Part shown: piece after piece, positions 16,247-25,018 of the stretch
Numbering within the stretch: position 1 is the stretch's first letter
How the letters are laid out: each line of letters starts with the position of its first letter
Assembly: GCA_964618855.1 (NCBI GenBank)
Contig: CAZUCD010000013.1
Span: forward strand, 1-38,234
Source of the DNA: CAZUCD01 sp964618855
Lineage (GTDB): Bacteria; Sumerlaeota; Sumerlaeia; SLMS01; JANRJK01
Direction of reading: 5' to 3'
DNA: 38,234 bases
The notes under the pieces: model-generated
Told to the model about the DNA's origin: nothing
Seen by the model: the letters and a program-made list of their open reading frames with translations, nothing else
The model's database searches: none
Position numbers and translations under genes: made by a program

Positions 16247-17660
16247 GGTCGGGGCGGAGTCCCGCGCCCCGCGCGCCGTCCTCGCCGCGTTCTGGGCGTG
16301 CGCGGTCTTCTTCACCCTGTGGAACTTGTGGGGCGGTTCCCTGCGGGACTGGGACGAGGGCCTGAGCGCCGAGCGTGCGCGCGAGATGGTCGCCACCGGC
16401 AACTTCATCTCGCCACAGCTCCAATACGAGCCGGACTTCAACAAGCCGCCGATGTACTACCAGCTCACGGCACTGGCGTTTGCAGTCCTCGGCGAATCCG
16501 AGTTCTCGGTGCGAATCTGGTCGGCGCTGTTTGCGCTCGCTTGCGCCCTCTTGTGCTGGCGGATCGCGGAGCGCGAGGCTGCGGATTGGCGCGCGGGCCT
16601 GATTGCCGGGGTGCTGCTCGTGGGCAGCGCGCACTGGGTGAACCAGACGCGCCAGGGCCTGCTCGACTCGGGGATGATGCTCGGCACGCTCGGCTTCATG
16701 GCGTTTTGCACGAGCCCGGGCGGGGGGCGCAGGGATGCCGTGCTCGCGGGGGTCTTCGGCGGGTTCGCGGCGCTGGTGAAGGGGCCGTTGTGGTTGGTCG
16801 TGGCGCCGGGGTGCGCCTGGTGGGCGTGGCGCTCGGACGGGGGGCGTGGGCTCCGGCGGGTGGGGCTTGCCTGTCTGGTCGCGTTTCTCCTTCCGGTGCC
16901 CTGGTTCGGGATGCAGGTGATCACCCACGGCGGCGAGTTCCTCGGGCGCCATGCGGAGTACAACTACGCGGAGCGCATTTCGCGCAGCATCGAGGGGCAC
17001 GATGCGGGACCGATGATGTACCTCCGTGCGTGGGGCGGCCTGGCTCCGGTGTCCGCGGCGGGCGTGATCGCGGCGCTCGCGCTGGCTGCGGCGGTGCGGG
17101 AAGTGCGGGTGCGTGCGGTGACTCCCGCGTCCATCGGTGCCGTCGTCATGATGGCGGCCCTGATGGTCTCTTCGAGTCGCCGGGAGCTGTACCTCGTGTG
17201 GGTCCTGCCGCTGGCGGCCGCGGGCGCCGCGCCCGTGCTGGCGGCGGCGCTTTCCCTTCCGCGTTTCGTGCCCTGGCGGGGGCGCGTGCTGGCCGCGGCC
17301 TGCATTCTCGCGGGAGTGGCGCTGGCGAAGGGATGGCAGCGCGAGATCCGGGGGGATCGCCAGCTCAAGGCCGCCGCGGTGGCGATCAGGAAGTCCACGC
17401 CGGGCGCGACCGTCATTGCCACATGGGAGCATCCCGTTCAGGTGCCAATGTTCTATTCGCACCGCGTGGCGTATGTCCTAGATGCAGGGAGCGCGCCGGG
17501 CCTGAGGTCGGGCCTGGTGGAGTCGGGGCGCCGGGCGGTGCTGCTGGTGAAGGCGAAGGGGTTGGCCGAGGCGCGGCGCGTTTCGGCGGAGGCGGGGCTC
17601 GCCGTGGGCGCGGAGATCGCATCCGCGGGGGATTGGCGCGTCTGCGAACTCAGGCCGTAG
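16239..17660 (+). CDS. ArnT/PMT-like integral membrane glycosyltransferase (GT39/GT83 superfamily)
   Basis: 473 residues, mostly hydrophobic with about 10-12 helices. The first periplasmic loop has the acidic pair DWDEG (37-41) and the family segment ATGNFISPQLQYEPDFNKPPMYY, equivalent to the ArnT motif that binds lipid-linked sugar; LVKGPLW marks a later conserved loop. Such enzymes move a sugar from a polyprenyl-phosphate carrier to lipid A, protein or another envelope acceptor. The soluble C-terminal part (from about 370) is short. The ATG lies in the end of mfd (CATGCCTGA), an 8-base overlap. It stops 6 bases before the stop of the convergent DUF2007 gene. Substrate unknown. Confidence 0.85.
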   Translation: MPEVGAESRAPRAVLAAFWACAVFFTLWNLWGGSLRDWDEGLSAERAREMVATGNFISPQLQYEPDFNKPPMYYQLTALAFAVLGESEFSVRIWSALFALACALLCWRIAEREAADWRAGLIAGVLLVGSAHWVNQTRQGLLDSGMMLGTLGFMAFCTSPGGGRRDAVLAGVFGGFAALVKGPLWLVVAPGCAWWAWRSDGGRGLRRVGLACLVAFLLPVPWFGMQVITHGGEFLGRHAEYNYAERISRSIEGHDAGPMMYLRAWGGLAPVSAAGVIAALALAAAVREVRVRAVTPASIGAVVMMAALMVSSSRRELYLVWVLPLAAAGAAPVLAAALSLPRFVPWRGRVLAAACILAGVALAKGWQREIRGDRQLKAAAVAIRKSTPGATVIATWEHPVQVPMFYSHRVAYVLDAGSAPGLRSGLVESGRRAVLLVKAKGLAEARRVSAEAGLAVGAEIASAGDWRVCELRP

Positions 17661-17666
17661 AGCGGG

Positions 17667-18245
17667 CTACTGGCACTCCAGCAGCAGCGCCCGCGCGCGC
17701 GCCGTGTCGGACTCGCGCACGAGGAGCTGAACTTCCGCCAGGGGCGAGATCGTGAAGTTGTAGACGCCGCTCGGGACGTGTCCGCGCGTAATGCAGTCAA
17801 TCGCGTGGCTCTCCAGGTACATCTTGAGGACGGATGCCTGGGTGGGCGATCCAGCGACGTGCACGACGACCAGCGGCTCCTGGTGCGCCGGGGGGTCCGA
17901 GCCCGCGACGGGCGGCGAAAACTCGTCCGGATCCGCCGTCTCCAGGCCACAGCACTCGCAGTAGGGCGTCCCTGCCGGATAGTCTGCGCGGCAGGAGGGG
18001 CAAAAGACCGAGCCTCCGTGGCCATCGTGCGCGCCTATCGCGACAGGCCGTTGCGCGACCTGCGGGGCGTCCGGCGGCTTGCCAAACTCCGCGAGGATCG
18101 CGCGCTGGACCTCCGGGCGCGTTGCGTTGGCCAGGAAGGCAGACATGTAGCGGGGCCGGCGCCTGCCGGAGGCCTGCCGAAGGCCGAAAGCCACGAGGAT
18201 CGCCACTCCTGCTAGCGCGACCACGACCTGGGGTTCCAGTTTCAT
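17667..18245 (-). CDS. Membrane-anchored zinc-ribbon protein with DUF2007 domain
   Basis: 192 residues. A transmembrane helix occupies about residues 6-22 (VVVALAGVAILVAFGL). A treble-clef/zinc-ribbon pair CPSC and CECC (about 93-110) follows. The C-terminal 70 residues (LVVVHVAGSPTQASVLKMYLESHAIDCITRG, then VQLLVRESDTARARALL) match DUF2007, a ferredoxin-like putative signal-transducing domain. The start at ATG 18245 is chosen because the helix begins there; the frame is open 60 bases further. Function unknown; a regulatory or sensor role is plausible. It is divergent from the metallophosphoesterase (174-base gap, no clear promoter boxes). Confidence 0.75.
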   Translation of the reverse strand: MKLEPQVVVALAGVAILVAFGLRQASGRRRPRYMSAFLANATRPEVQRAILAEFGKPPDAPQVAQRPVAIGAHDGHGGSVFCPSCRADYPAGTPYCECCGLETADPDEFSPPVAGSDPPAHQEPLVVVHVAGSPTQASVLKMYLESHAIDCITRGHVPSGVYNFTISPLAEVQLLVRESDTARARALLLECQ

Positions 18246-18419
18246 GCGGGGCAACCTCGTGCAGCGGTTCACTTCCGCGCCGGAATGGGCACGACGATGA
18301 ACCAAGAAGCGAATCCGGGACGCTCAGGCAACAAGAAACAGGCGGGGGCATGCGAGGGAGCGCGTCCCAGCTCCGTGCAGGATTGCCTCGCAGCCGCGGG
18401 GCGCTGACAAGATGCCCCA

Positions 18420-19544
18420 ATGACCACGGCGGCGCTCATCCTCCTCGCGGCAGTCAACTCGATTGGCCTGTGCGGGCTCCTCGTCTGGGTTTACAACCGG
18501 ACGTTTTCCGGGCTGCACGAGAGCCTGCTGAAGAAGTCAATCGCGCTGCTGTCGCTGCCCGCCGGCCTGGCGGGGGGCTTGGTGCTGGCGTTCACCTCAG
18601 CAACCCCGGCGGGTCCCTGGCTTTGCGCGGTGGCCGGCGTGCTCGCCCTGGCCACCATGCGAAGCGTGCTCCACCAGCGGCGCGCGGAGCGACTCGATGC
18701 CGCCATCTCGGACGTGGAGCCGGCGCAGCTCGCAACGGGCGCGGGGATCGCCTGGAGGGACCTTGGGCCGATCGAGACGGCCGTCCTCAGTCTGGCGGCG
18801 CCGGTAAACCGGCCCACGGCGCTCGTCGTGAAGACGTATCGGCTCGAGGTGCGGGACCTGCCGGCCGGGACCCCCATACGAGTCGTATACGTGAGCGACT
18901 TCCACATCCACAGGACGCTCTCGGACGAGTACTACCGCGAGGTGGTCCGGGTGGCGTCTTCGCTCCAGCCGGATGTCGTGCTGCTGGGCGGTGACTACGT
19001 GACGCGGGAGGGGCACATCGGGCGGATCGGCGGGATCCTCCACGGGCTGCGCGCGGAGTGCGGCGTGTTCGCCATCCGCGGGAACCACGACTTCTGGACG
19101 AGGCCCGCGGAGATCGCGGGGGAACTGCGCCGCGCGGGGATCTCGCTGCTTTCGCAGGAGGCGGCGACCGTGCAGGTGCGCGGATGCGGGCTGAGAATTG
19201 CGGGGATCGAGTCGCCGTACCTGCCGCTGACCCCCCCGCAGGCCAGACGCATCCGGGCGGCGCGGCCTCACATCGTCCTGGTCCACTCGCCGGACGAGTT
19301 CCCCACGGCCGCGCGCCTCGGTGCGCAGGTGGCCATCGCCGGGCACACGCATGGGGGACAGGTGCGCCTGCCCTTCTTCGGGACCACGCTGTCTGCAACG
19401 CGGCTCGGGCCGGGCTACGCCCTCGGCGCGTGCCACCTTGGTGCCACGCGCACGATCGTCAGCTCAGGCGCCGGGAGTTTCGTCCCCCTTCGCGTCAACT
19501 GCCCCCCGGAGGTACTGCTCCTCCTCGTGTCGGGACGAGGATAG
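18420..19544 (+). CDS. Membrane-anchored metallophosphoesterase (YaeI/YkuE-like)
   Basis: 374 residues. Three hydrophobic segments at the N-terminus (about 4-25, 40-59, 66-80) are followed, after a basic linker, by a calcineurin-like phosphoesterase domain with all five metal-binding blocks: SDFHIH (159-164), LGGDYV (189-194), RGNHDFW (220-226), VHSPDE and GHTHGGQ. Relatives hydrolyse lipid-linked phosphate esters such as UDP-diacylglucosamine or other phosphodiesters at the membrane. No substrate can be named. The last 81 bases overlap, on the opposite strand, the end of the small membrane protein gene. Confidence 0.85.
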   Translation: MTTAALILLAAVNSIGLCGLLVWVYNRTFSGLHESLLKKSIALLSLPAGLAGGLVLAFTSATPAGPWLCAVAGVLALATMRSVLHQRRAERLDAAISDVEPAQLATGAGIAWRDLGPIETAVLSLAAPVNRPTALVVKTYRLEVRDLPAGTPIRVVYVSDFHIHRTLSDEYYREVVRVASSLQPDVVLLGGDYVTREGHIGRIGGILHGLRAECGVFAIRGNHDFWTRPAEIAGELRRAGISLLSQEAATVQVRGCGLRIAGIESPYLPLTPPQARRIRAARPHIVLVHSPDEFPTAARLGAQVAIAGHTHGGQVRLPFFGTTLSATRLGPGYALGACHLGATRTIVSSGAGSFVPLRVNCPPEVLLLLVSGRG

Positions 19545-19745
19545 CTTCCGGATGGTCTTGCCGATGAACCACACGACCCAGCCGCCAAAGGCGACGAAGA
19601 CTGCCCACTTCGAGTCGGGCGTCGTGAGCCTGATGACAATGAACACCAGGAAGATGACGAGGCCGAGGATCATCATGCCGATGGCGAGTCGGTCCTTCGC
19701 GGTTGCGGGGCGTTGCGTGATGCCTGCGTGCTGCGTGGCGGTCAT
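19464..19745 (-). CDS. Small two-helix membrane protein of unknown function
   Basis: 93 residues. Two hydrophobic helices, IGMMILGLVIFLVFIVIRL (about 22-40) and AVFVAFGGWVVWFIGKTI (about 49-66), sit between polar ends; the C-terminus is charged (SSSRHEEEQYLRGAVDAKGDE). I do not recognise a family. It starts 11 bases after the def stop on the same strand, so the two are likely cotranscribed. The start at ATG 19745 is preferred because it lies just after def. The 3' end overlaps the convergent metallophosphoesterase by 81 bases, so one of the two ends could be misassigned, but both frames have plausible stops. Confidence 0.6.
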   Translation of the reverse strand: MTATQHAGITQRPATAKDRLAIGMMILGLVIFLVFIVIRLTTPDSKWAVFVAFGGWVVWFIGKTIRKLSSSRHEEEQYLRGAVDAKGDETPGA

Positions 19746-19756
19746 GGGGGAGGCTG

Positions 19757-20335
19757 CTACCTTTCGGGCTGGTTGAGGGCGTCGGGAATCTCCCCCCGGC
19801 GGATCTTGGCGAGGTGTGCGGCCAGGGACGCGCGCCTTGCGGCGGGGAGCCTGTCCACGAACAGCACGCCGTTCAGGTGGTCGATCTCGTGCTGCAGGAC
19901 GCGTGCGGCGATGCCATCGAACCACGCGTCGAACTCGACCCAGTCGAGGTCCCGGTAGCGGACCCGGATGCGCTTGCTGCGCCACACGGGGGCTTCGAGT
20001 CCAGGGATGGAAAGGCATCCCTCGTCCCCCTCCTCGTCCTCCGCCGAGGAGTCGAGAATCTCGGGGTTGATGACGACCTCGAGCCTGCGCAGGGCCTCGT
20101 CGCGCAGGCGACGGCCGTCCTTGCCCTTGCCGGACTTGAGCTGGGCCGTGTCGTACACGAGGAGGGCGCCCTCATGGCCGACCTGGTTCGCGGCGAGTCC
20201 GATTCCCCGCGCCGCGTACATGGTTTCCCCCATGTCGTGGGCGAGCCGGCGCAGATCGTCCGTGACGGCCGCGATGGGGCGGGCCTTCTCGCGCAGGATG
20301 GCGTCGCCGTAGTGCTTGAGTTCCAGGATGGGCAT
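19757..20335 (-). CDS. def: Peptide deformylase
   Basis: 192 residues. It removes the formyl group from nascent N-terminal Met. All three metal-site motifs are intact: GIGLAANQVG (44-53), EGCLSIPG (105-112, Cys107 ligand) and QHEIDHLNG (148-156, His149 and His153 ligands with catalytic Glu150). A lysine-rich insertion KSGKGKDGRRLRDEALRR (67-84) lies between motif 1 and the VVINPEI strand, longer than in E. coli. The gene starts 32 bases after the giant TPR-kinase stop and precedes the small membrane protein; all three run on the minus strand and may form one unit. Confidence 0.95.
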   Translation of the reverse strand: MPILELKHYGDAILREKARPIAAVTDDLRRLAHDMGETMYAARGIGLAANQVGHEGALLVYDTAQLKSGKGKDGRRLRDEALRRLEVVINPEILDSSAEDEEGDEGCLSIPGLEAPVWRSKRIRVRYRDLDWVEFDAWFDGIAARVLQHEIDHLNGVLFVDRLPAARRASLAAHLAKIRRGEIPDALNQPER

Positions 20336-20367
20336 GCTTTGCCTGTATGGTTGCGAGTTGTTGGGGG

Positions 20368-23300
20368 CTAGCGGGGCGGGCCCGCGTCGCGGCGCCGGAG
20401 CGGCATCGGCGTCGGTTCCTCGGAGATGGAGAGCACGCCGCGTGGCGCGGTCGAACGCCCGTCAGCCTCGTCCACGCCCGCGTTGTCCAGCGCGGCGAGG
20501 AGTTCCCCCGCGGACTGGTACCTCTGCGCGGGGTCCTTCGACATGAGGCGCGAGACGATCTGCCAGACGGCAAGGGGTATGTCCGGTATCGGCTCCGGGG
20601 CGGTGTACTGGTGGTGGTACGAGACGGAGCCGCGCGTGAAGGGCGCATGCCCCGCCATGAGCTCGTAGTAGATCACGCCGAGCGAGTACAGGTCGGAGGC
20701 GGGACCGAGGGGCTGCCCCGTGAACTGCTCGGGGCTCATGTAGAGCGGGGTGCCCGCGACGGCATCCGAGGAGGAGCGCGAGTTCAGGGTGTTGACCTCG
20801 CCGGCCTCGGCAAACATGGCGGCGATGCCGAAGTCGCTGAGCTTCACGCGCCCGCCCTTCGTGAGCAGGATGTTCGCCGGCTTGATGTCGCGGTGCAGGA
20901 CCCCCTCGCCGTGCGCGTGGACGAGCGCGCGGGCGATCTCGCGCACTATCCTCGTGGCCTCCGAGGGCGTAAACCTCCCGCGCATCTTGAGGGCGGCCTT
21001 CAGGTCCCCCCCGCCCACGTACTCCATCGAGAGGTGCTTGCGCCCCCCCTCCTCGCCGATGTCGTGGATGCGGACGATGTTGGGATGCGCAAGCTTCCGC
21101 GCCGCCTTCGCCTCCAGCCGGAACCGGGTGACCATCTCCTGGTTGTTGGCGAAGTGCTCGGGCAGGATCTTGAGGACGACGATCTCGTCGAGTTCGCGGT
21201 CGTATGCCTTGAAGACGAGGCCCATGGTGCCGCGCCCGATTTCCTCGCGGAGGTCGTAGCGCTTCTGGGCGCTGGAGGACAGTGCGGCGAGCACCTCGCG
21301 GCGCTCGGAAGCCTCGCGGGCGCTCTCGGCGGCGCGGCTGTGCAGCTCGCGCAGGCGCTCGATCAGCTCGCGCTGGCCCCCCGACATGTCGAGGGCCTCC
21401 GTGAGCACCTGCGCGGCGGCGGTGTGGTTGTCGCGGTCCTCGTAGGCGCGGGCAAGGCGCTGGAGGAGCTTGAACACGCGGGGCGAACGTGGCAGGCGGC
21501 GCAGCGTGTCGCGGCACAGGTCCACGGCGCCTGTCTCGAGCTGCACCTGCGCGAGGAGCAGCAGGCTCCCCTCGTCGCGCGGGTCGGCCTCGAGGGCGTT
21601 GATGCACGCCTCCATCGCGCCGTCGGGGTCGCCGACCTCGAAGAGGAGGTCGCCAAGCCGCGCCCATTGCGTCGCGTCGCGGCTGTTCTCCTCCGTGAGC
21701 TTCTGGGCCAGGACCTCGGCGTACTCGCTGACTATGCCCGCGTTGTCCGGAGCGATCTTGTACGCGGCCGCTAGGTCCTCGCAGGCCTCGGGCAGGTGGC
21801 CCGACAGGCGCCACAGGACGGAGCGCTCCATGCGCGCGCGCGGGTTCTCCGGCGCGGCTTCGATGAGGTCGGTGTAGGTGTCGAGCAATTGGGGGAAGAG
21901 GCGCTGGTAGTGGGGCTGCAGGCGGCCGAGCGCGGACAGCGCCTGCTCGTAGCGGCCAAGCCGGATGCAGGCGCGCACGTGCAGGATGAGCAGATCGGGC
22001 TGGGAGGTGCTGACCGCGAGGCAGTTCTCGAGGAGGGCGAGGATGCGCGCCGCAAGGGCCGGGTCCTGGCGCCCAAGGAGGTCGCGGAAGATCGCCTCCG
22101 CGCTTTCGAGCTGCCCGACCTCTAGGCGGCATGCGGCGAGGTGCAGGAGGATGTCCGGGTCACCCGGGGCGAGCGCCGCGGCCTTCTCCGCGACGCGCAG
22201 GCTGTTCTGGTCGTGGCGCTGGATGCGCGCATCCAGGCGGGCGATGCGCAGGACGAGCCCCGGGTCGGCGACCGCGCTAATGGAGGCGCGCTCGTAGCAC
22301 TCCGCGGCGCGCGCGTCCCGGCCCGCGGCCTCGTAGCATGCTCCCAGCGCCATGAGCAGGTCCGAGTGCTTCGGCGCATGGCGCAGGAGCGTCTCGAAGA
22401 ACTCGACGTTGTCGCCCGAGGGCACACGGGACTTTGCGAGGATCTCGACCATTGCCTCCCGGAGGTCCGGGGACTTCCTGCCCGACTCGAGGAGGACCAT
22501 CATGCGGGCGGCGAAGTCCTCGCCGACCTGCTCCGGCTGGAGGAGCGTCGCGGTGGCGCGCATCAGGCCCCCGAGTTCCGCGTCGTCGTTCGTCTGCTCG
22601 AGGCGCTTGCCGATGTAGCGCAGGGCGGGCCGCGGGTTGCCGCGGTGGGCCTTTGACTCGACAAGGGCGCGCTCCAGCATGTCGTCCTCGGGGAAGAACG
22701 ACGCGGCGCGCTCGAGGGTCGCCATGCGCAGGGGGTGCTCGAGGCGGTGGACAACGAGCAGGCGAGCGGCGGAGTGCAGCCACTCCGGGGGCGCAGTCGG
22801 GACGGTCGTGGCCTCCAGGAGGAGGTCGATGTCGCCGGGGCCGGGGTTCTTCTGGAGGACGGTCGCTACGCGGGTGAGGATTTTGTCGCGCATGTCCGGC
22901 TTCAGGATCGCGGCCATGCTGGCCATGGCGCCGCCGGCGCGGTGCCGGTCGAGGAGTTCCCGGTAGAGCTCCACGGCGTTCTCGTGCTTGCCGAGGTCGT
23001 AGAGGAGGTCGGCGCGCGCCATGCGCAGGTCGAGCGCGTCCGGGTTGCGGCGGCACAGGTCGCCGAGGAGGCGGGCGGTGTCCTCGTCGCGCGCCCCCGA
23101 GTCGAGCCTCAGGCGCACGAGCGCCTGCGTGATGGGCATCGCGTCCTCGGCGAGGAGGTGGGCCTTCTCGAGGACATCGAGCTGGGCCTCCGGCGGGAGC
23201 TGCGAGACGAGGCGCATCTGGGTGCGCGAGAAGTTGCCGGCGAGCGCGTGCGAGGCGAACTTCTGGGCCTCCAGGTCGCGGGGCGTCTCGTTGAGGATCG

Positions 23301-24735
23301 CAACGGAGAGTTCCAGCGCGCGAACGTGGTCCCCCGAGGCGATGAGGTGGTCGATGGTGCCGAGCCGCGCCCACATCGAGTTGGGGAACTGCTTCCTCGT
23401 GGCGGCGAACTGCGTGACGCTTTCCGGCTCGCCGCGGTGGCGCATGTAAAGGTGGCGGCAGTAGAGCTCGTGGACCTCGAGCTTCTGGCATCCCATGTCG
23501 ATCGCGCGCCGGTAGATGTCGATCGCGTCCTGGTCGGCGCGGCCGAACTCCGCGTAGGCTGCTGCCAGCGGGAGCAGCACCTCCTCGTCCTCGACGCCGT
23601 CGGCCTGGAGCTCCTTGAAGATGTCCAGGGCGGTGGACCAGTTGCCGCGGCTGGTTTGCACCTTGCCGAGGAGCCGCAGGTAGTGCCCGCGGTTCGGGCT
23701 GGACGCCGCGGCGGCGCGGTAGGCCTCGAGCGCCTCGTCCGAGGTGTCGTCGGTGTTGGCGTGGAAGTCGGCGAGCATCTCGAGCGCGCGCTGGTCCTCG
23801 GGGTTGCGCGCGATGTGCGACCGCAGGGCGGGGACGTCGCGTTCCGTGGCGGGGCCTATCGACTTAAGCGCCGACACGAGCTCGCGGACCACGACCGCGT
23901 CCCCGGGGTCGTCCTCGCAGAGTTGGCGGCAGAGTTCCAGCCCCTCCTCCTCGAGGCCCGGCTGGCGGAGCAGGAGCGACGCAACCCACGACTTCAGCTT
24001 GCGGTCGCTGGGATTGGCGAGGAGTGCGCGCATCCCAAGGCCCGCGGTCGCGCCGTCGGAGAGCCCGCGCGCCATGGCGTCCCGGGCCTTTGCCAGCAGG
24101 GACTCCGCGGAGGGCTCCTCCCCGTCGTAGGCTTCCTTGAGGGCGAGGATCATGCGCGCCTTGTCATCGGAACGCTGCACGGCTCGGATGCGCCCGGCTG
24201 CTGCGTCGAGCGAGCTGCGGAACAGCTTGAGCGCGTCCTCGCGCGTGGTCTGGTCGTACCAGCGCACATCCCCGGGGGCTGGGAAGGAGTCCTTGAGGGC
24301 AAAGACGATGTGCTCGTAGGCCCTGCCCAGGGAGACGGAGTCGTTGTTGTTAGCCGCCTCGCGCAGGAGCCGGCGCCAGAGTGCGATGTTGCCCGTCTGG
24401 AAGAGCGCCTCGGCCTCCAGGATGGCGATGTGGTCGCGGGTCAGGCGGGGCCGCTTGAGCAGTTCGCGCACCAGGAGCGTGCGCCAGTAGGGGTCGCCCG
24501 GGACCGCCTTGTGCAGGTGCTCGAAAACTTCCGCGGGGTCCTGCTTGGCGGCCTCGAACTCCTCGGCCAGCGCCAGGATCGGCTTTCGGACTTCCTCGAC
24601 GGGCGCGCCGGAGGTCGCCGCCTTGCGTGTCTCTTCGTACGCCTGCTCGATGCGGGCGAGACGCTTCTGCGGGTCGGCCAGTTCCTTCGCGGAGTTCTTG
24701 CCGAAAAAACCGCCGAATAGTTCGCCAACCGGCAT
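20368..24735 (-). CDS. Giant TPR-repeat protein with C-terminal Ser/Thr protein kinase
   Basis: 1455 residues. About 1100 residues of predicted helical TPR-like repeats come first (for example LEAYRAAAASSPNRGHYLRLLGKV, AAECYERASISAVADPGLVL, AMEACINALEADPRDEGSLLLL). A kinase domain follows at about 1159-1420: glycine loop IGRGTMGLVFKAYDRE, Lys in VVLKIL, catalytic loop LHRDIKPANILL, DFG in LSDFGIAA, and GTPLYMSPEQF. All catalytic residues are intact. No transmembrane segment is visible, so it is probably a cytoplasmic scaffold-kinase. The order (kinase last) is the reverse of the more common N-terminal kinase plus TPR proteins. It precedes def by 32 bases. A weak GGGAGA is the only purine run before ATG 24735. 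Substrate unknown. Confidence 0.9.
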   Translation of the reverse strand: MPVGELFGGFFGKNSAKELADPQKRLARIEQAYEETRKAATSGAPVEEVRKPILALAEEFEAAKQDPAEVFEHLHKAVPGDPYWRTLLVRELLKRPRLTRDHIAILEAEALFQTGNIALWRRLLREAANNNDSVSLGRAYEHIVFALKDSFPAPGDVRWYDQTTREDALKLFRSSLDAAAGRIRAVQRSDDKARMILALKEAYDGEEPSAESLLAKARDAMARGLSDGATAGLGMRALLANPSDRKLKSWVASLLLRQPGLEEEGLELCRQLCEDDPGDAVVVRELVSALKSIGPATERDVPALRSHIARNPEDQRALEMLADFHANTDDTSDEALEAYRAAAASSPNRGHYLRLLGKVQTSRGNWSTALDIFKELQADGVEDEEVLLPLAAAYAEFGRADQDAIDIYRRAIDMGCQKLEVHELYCRHLYMRHRGEPESVTQFAATRKQFPNSMWARLGTIDHLIASGDHVRALELSVAILNETPRDLEAQKFASHALAGNFSRTQMRLVSQLPPEAQLDVLEKAHLLAEDAMPITQALVRLRLDSGARDEDTARLLGDLCRRNPDALDLRMARADLLYDLGKHENAVELYRELLDRHRAGGAMASMAAILKPDMRDKILTRVATVLQKNPGPGDIDLLLEATTVPTAPPEWLHSAARLLVVHRLEHPLRMATLERAASFFPEDDMLERALVESKAHRGNPRPALRYIGKRLEQTNDDAELGGLMRATATLLQPEQVGEDFAARMMVLLESGRKSPDLREAMVEILAKSRVPSGDNVEFFETLLRHAPKHSDLLMALGACYEAAGRDARAAECYERASISAVADPGLVLRIARLDARIQRHDQNSLRVAEKAAALAPGDPDILLHLAACRLEVGQLESAEAIFRDLLGRQDPALAARILALLENCLAVSTSQPDLLILHVRACIRLGRYEQALSALGRLQPHYQRLFPQLLDTYTDLIEAAPENPRARMERSVLWRLSGHLPEACEDLAAAYKIAPDNAGIVSEYAEVLAQKLTEENSRDATQWARLGDLLFEVGDPDGAMEACINALEADPRDEGSLLLLAQVQLETGAVDLCRDTLRRLPRSPRVFKLLQRLARAYEDRDNHTAAAQVLTEALDMSGGQRELIERLRELHSRAAESAREASERREVLAALSSSAQKRYDLREEIGRGTMGLVFKAYDRELDEIVVLKILPEHFANNQEMVTRFRLEAKAARKLAHPNIVRIHDIGEEGGRKHLSMEYVGGGDLKAALKMRGRFTPSEATRIVREIARALVHAHGEGVLHRDIKPANILLTKGGRVKLSDFGIAAMFAEAGEVNTLNSRSSSDAVAGTPLYMSPEQFTGQPLGPASDLYSLGVIYYELMAGHAPFTRGSVSYHHQYTAPEPIPDIPLAVWQIVSRLMSKDPAQRYQSAGELLAALDNAGVDEADGRSTAPRGVLSISEEPTPMPLRRRDAGPPR

Positions 24736-25018
24736 CGAGCTCGGCTTTGTCTCCCGAGGCGTTTTGGGCCGCCCGAACGTGGGTGCATGCGCTGCTGCCG
24801 GCCCTCGGCGTCGGGACGGGCTTGTGGCCGCTCCCGACGCGAACGAGAAGGCTAGGAGTCACCCCCCGCCGTGGCAAACCGGAAAAGGGGGAGCTTCACC
24901 GCCCGCGCAGGTGCGCCTTTTCCGTTGTCGCTGGGTGGGGTGCGGGGGTTTCGTGGTTGTTTGACAGCAAGCGGCGGGCCCGTGCCCGCCGTGCATCCGC
25001 AGTGCCGGGGGTCCTCCC
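24736..25018. other. Intergenic region with long inverted repeat
   Basis: Divergent gap between the TPR-kinase and the next gene. It contains the inverted repeat CGGAAAAGG (24880-24888) and CCTTTTCCG (24916-24924), nine perfect pairs around a 27-base spacer, about 95 bases before the next start. It could be an operator or a large stem-loop. No gene is supported here and no promoter can be placed with confidence. Confidence 0.4.

Noticed and set aside
13310..16444. A very long open frame on the minus strand opposite mfd, and similar long frames opposite the TPR-kinase, EtfD and the histidine kinase
   Set aside because: These are GC-rich shadow frames: their translations are low-complexity Arg/Ala/His/Gly-rich, with no domains, and the opposite strand encodes well-conserved proteins.
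18420..19544. Metallophosphoesterase as part of a defence module with its neighbours
   Set aside because: Its closest resemblance is to membrane-anchored YaeI/YkuE-like housekeeping enzymes, and neighbours (DUF2007, def) give no defence context.
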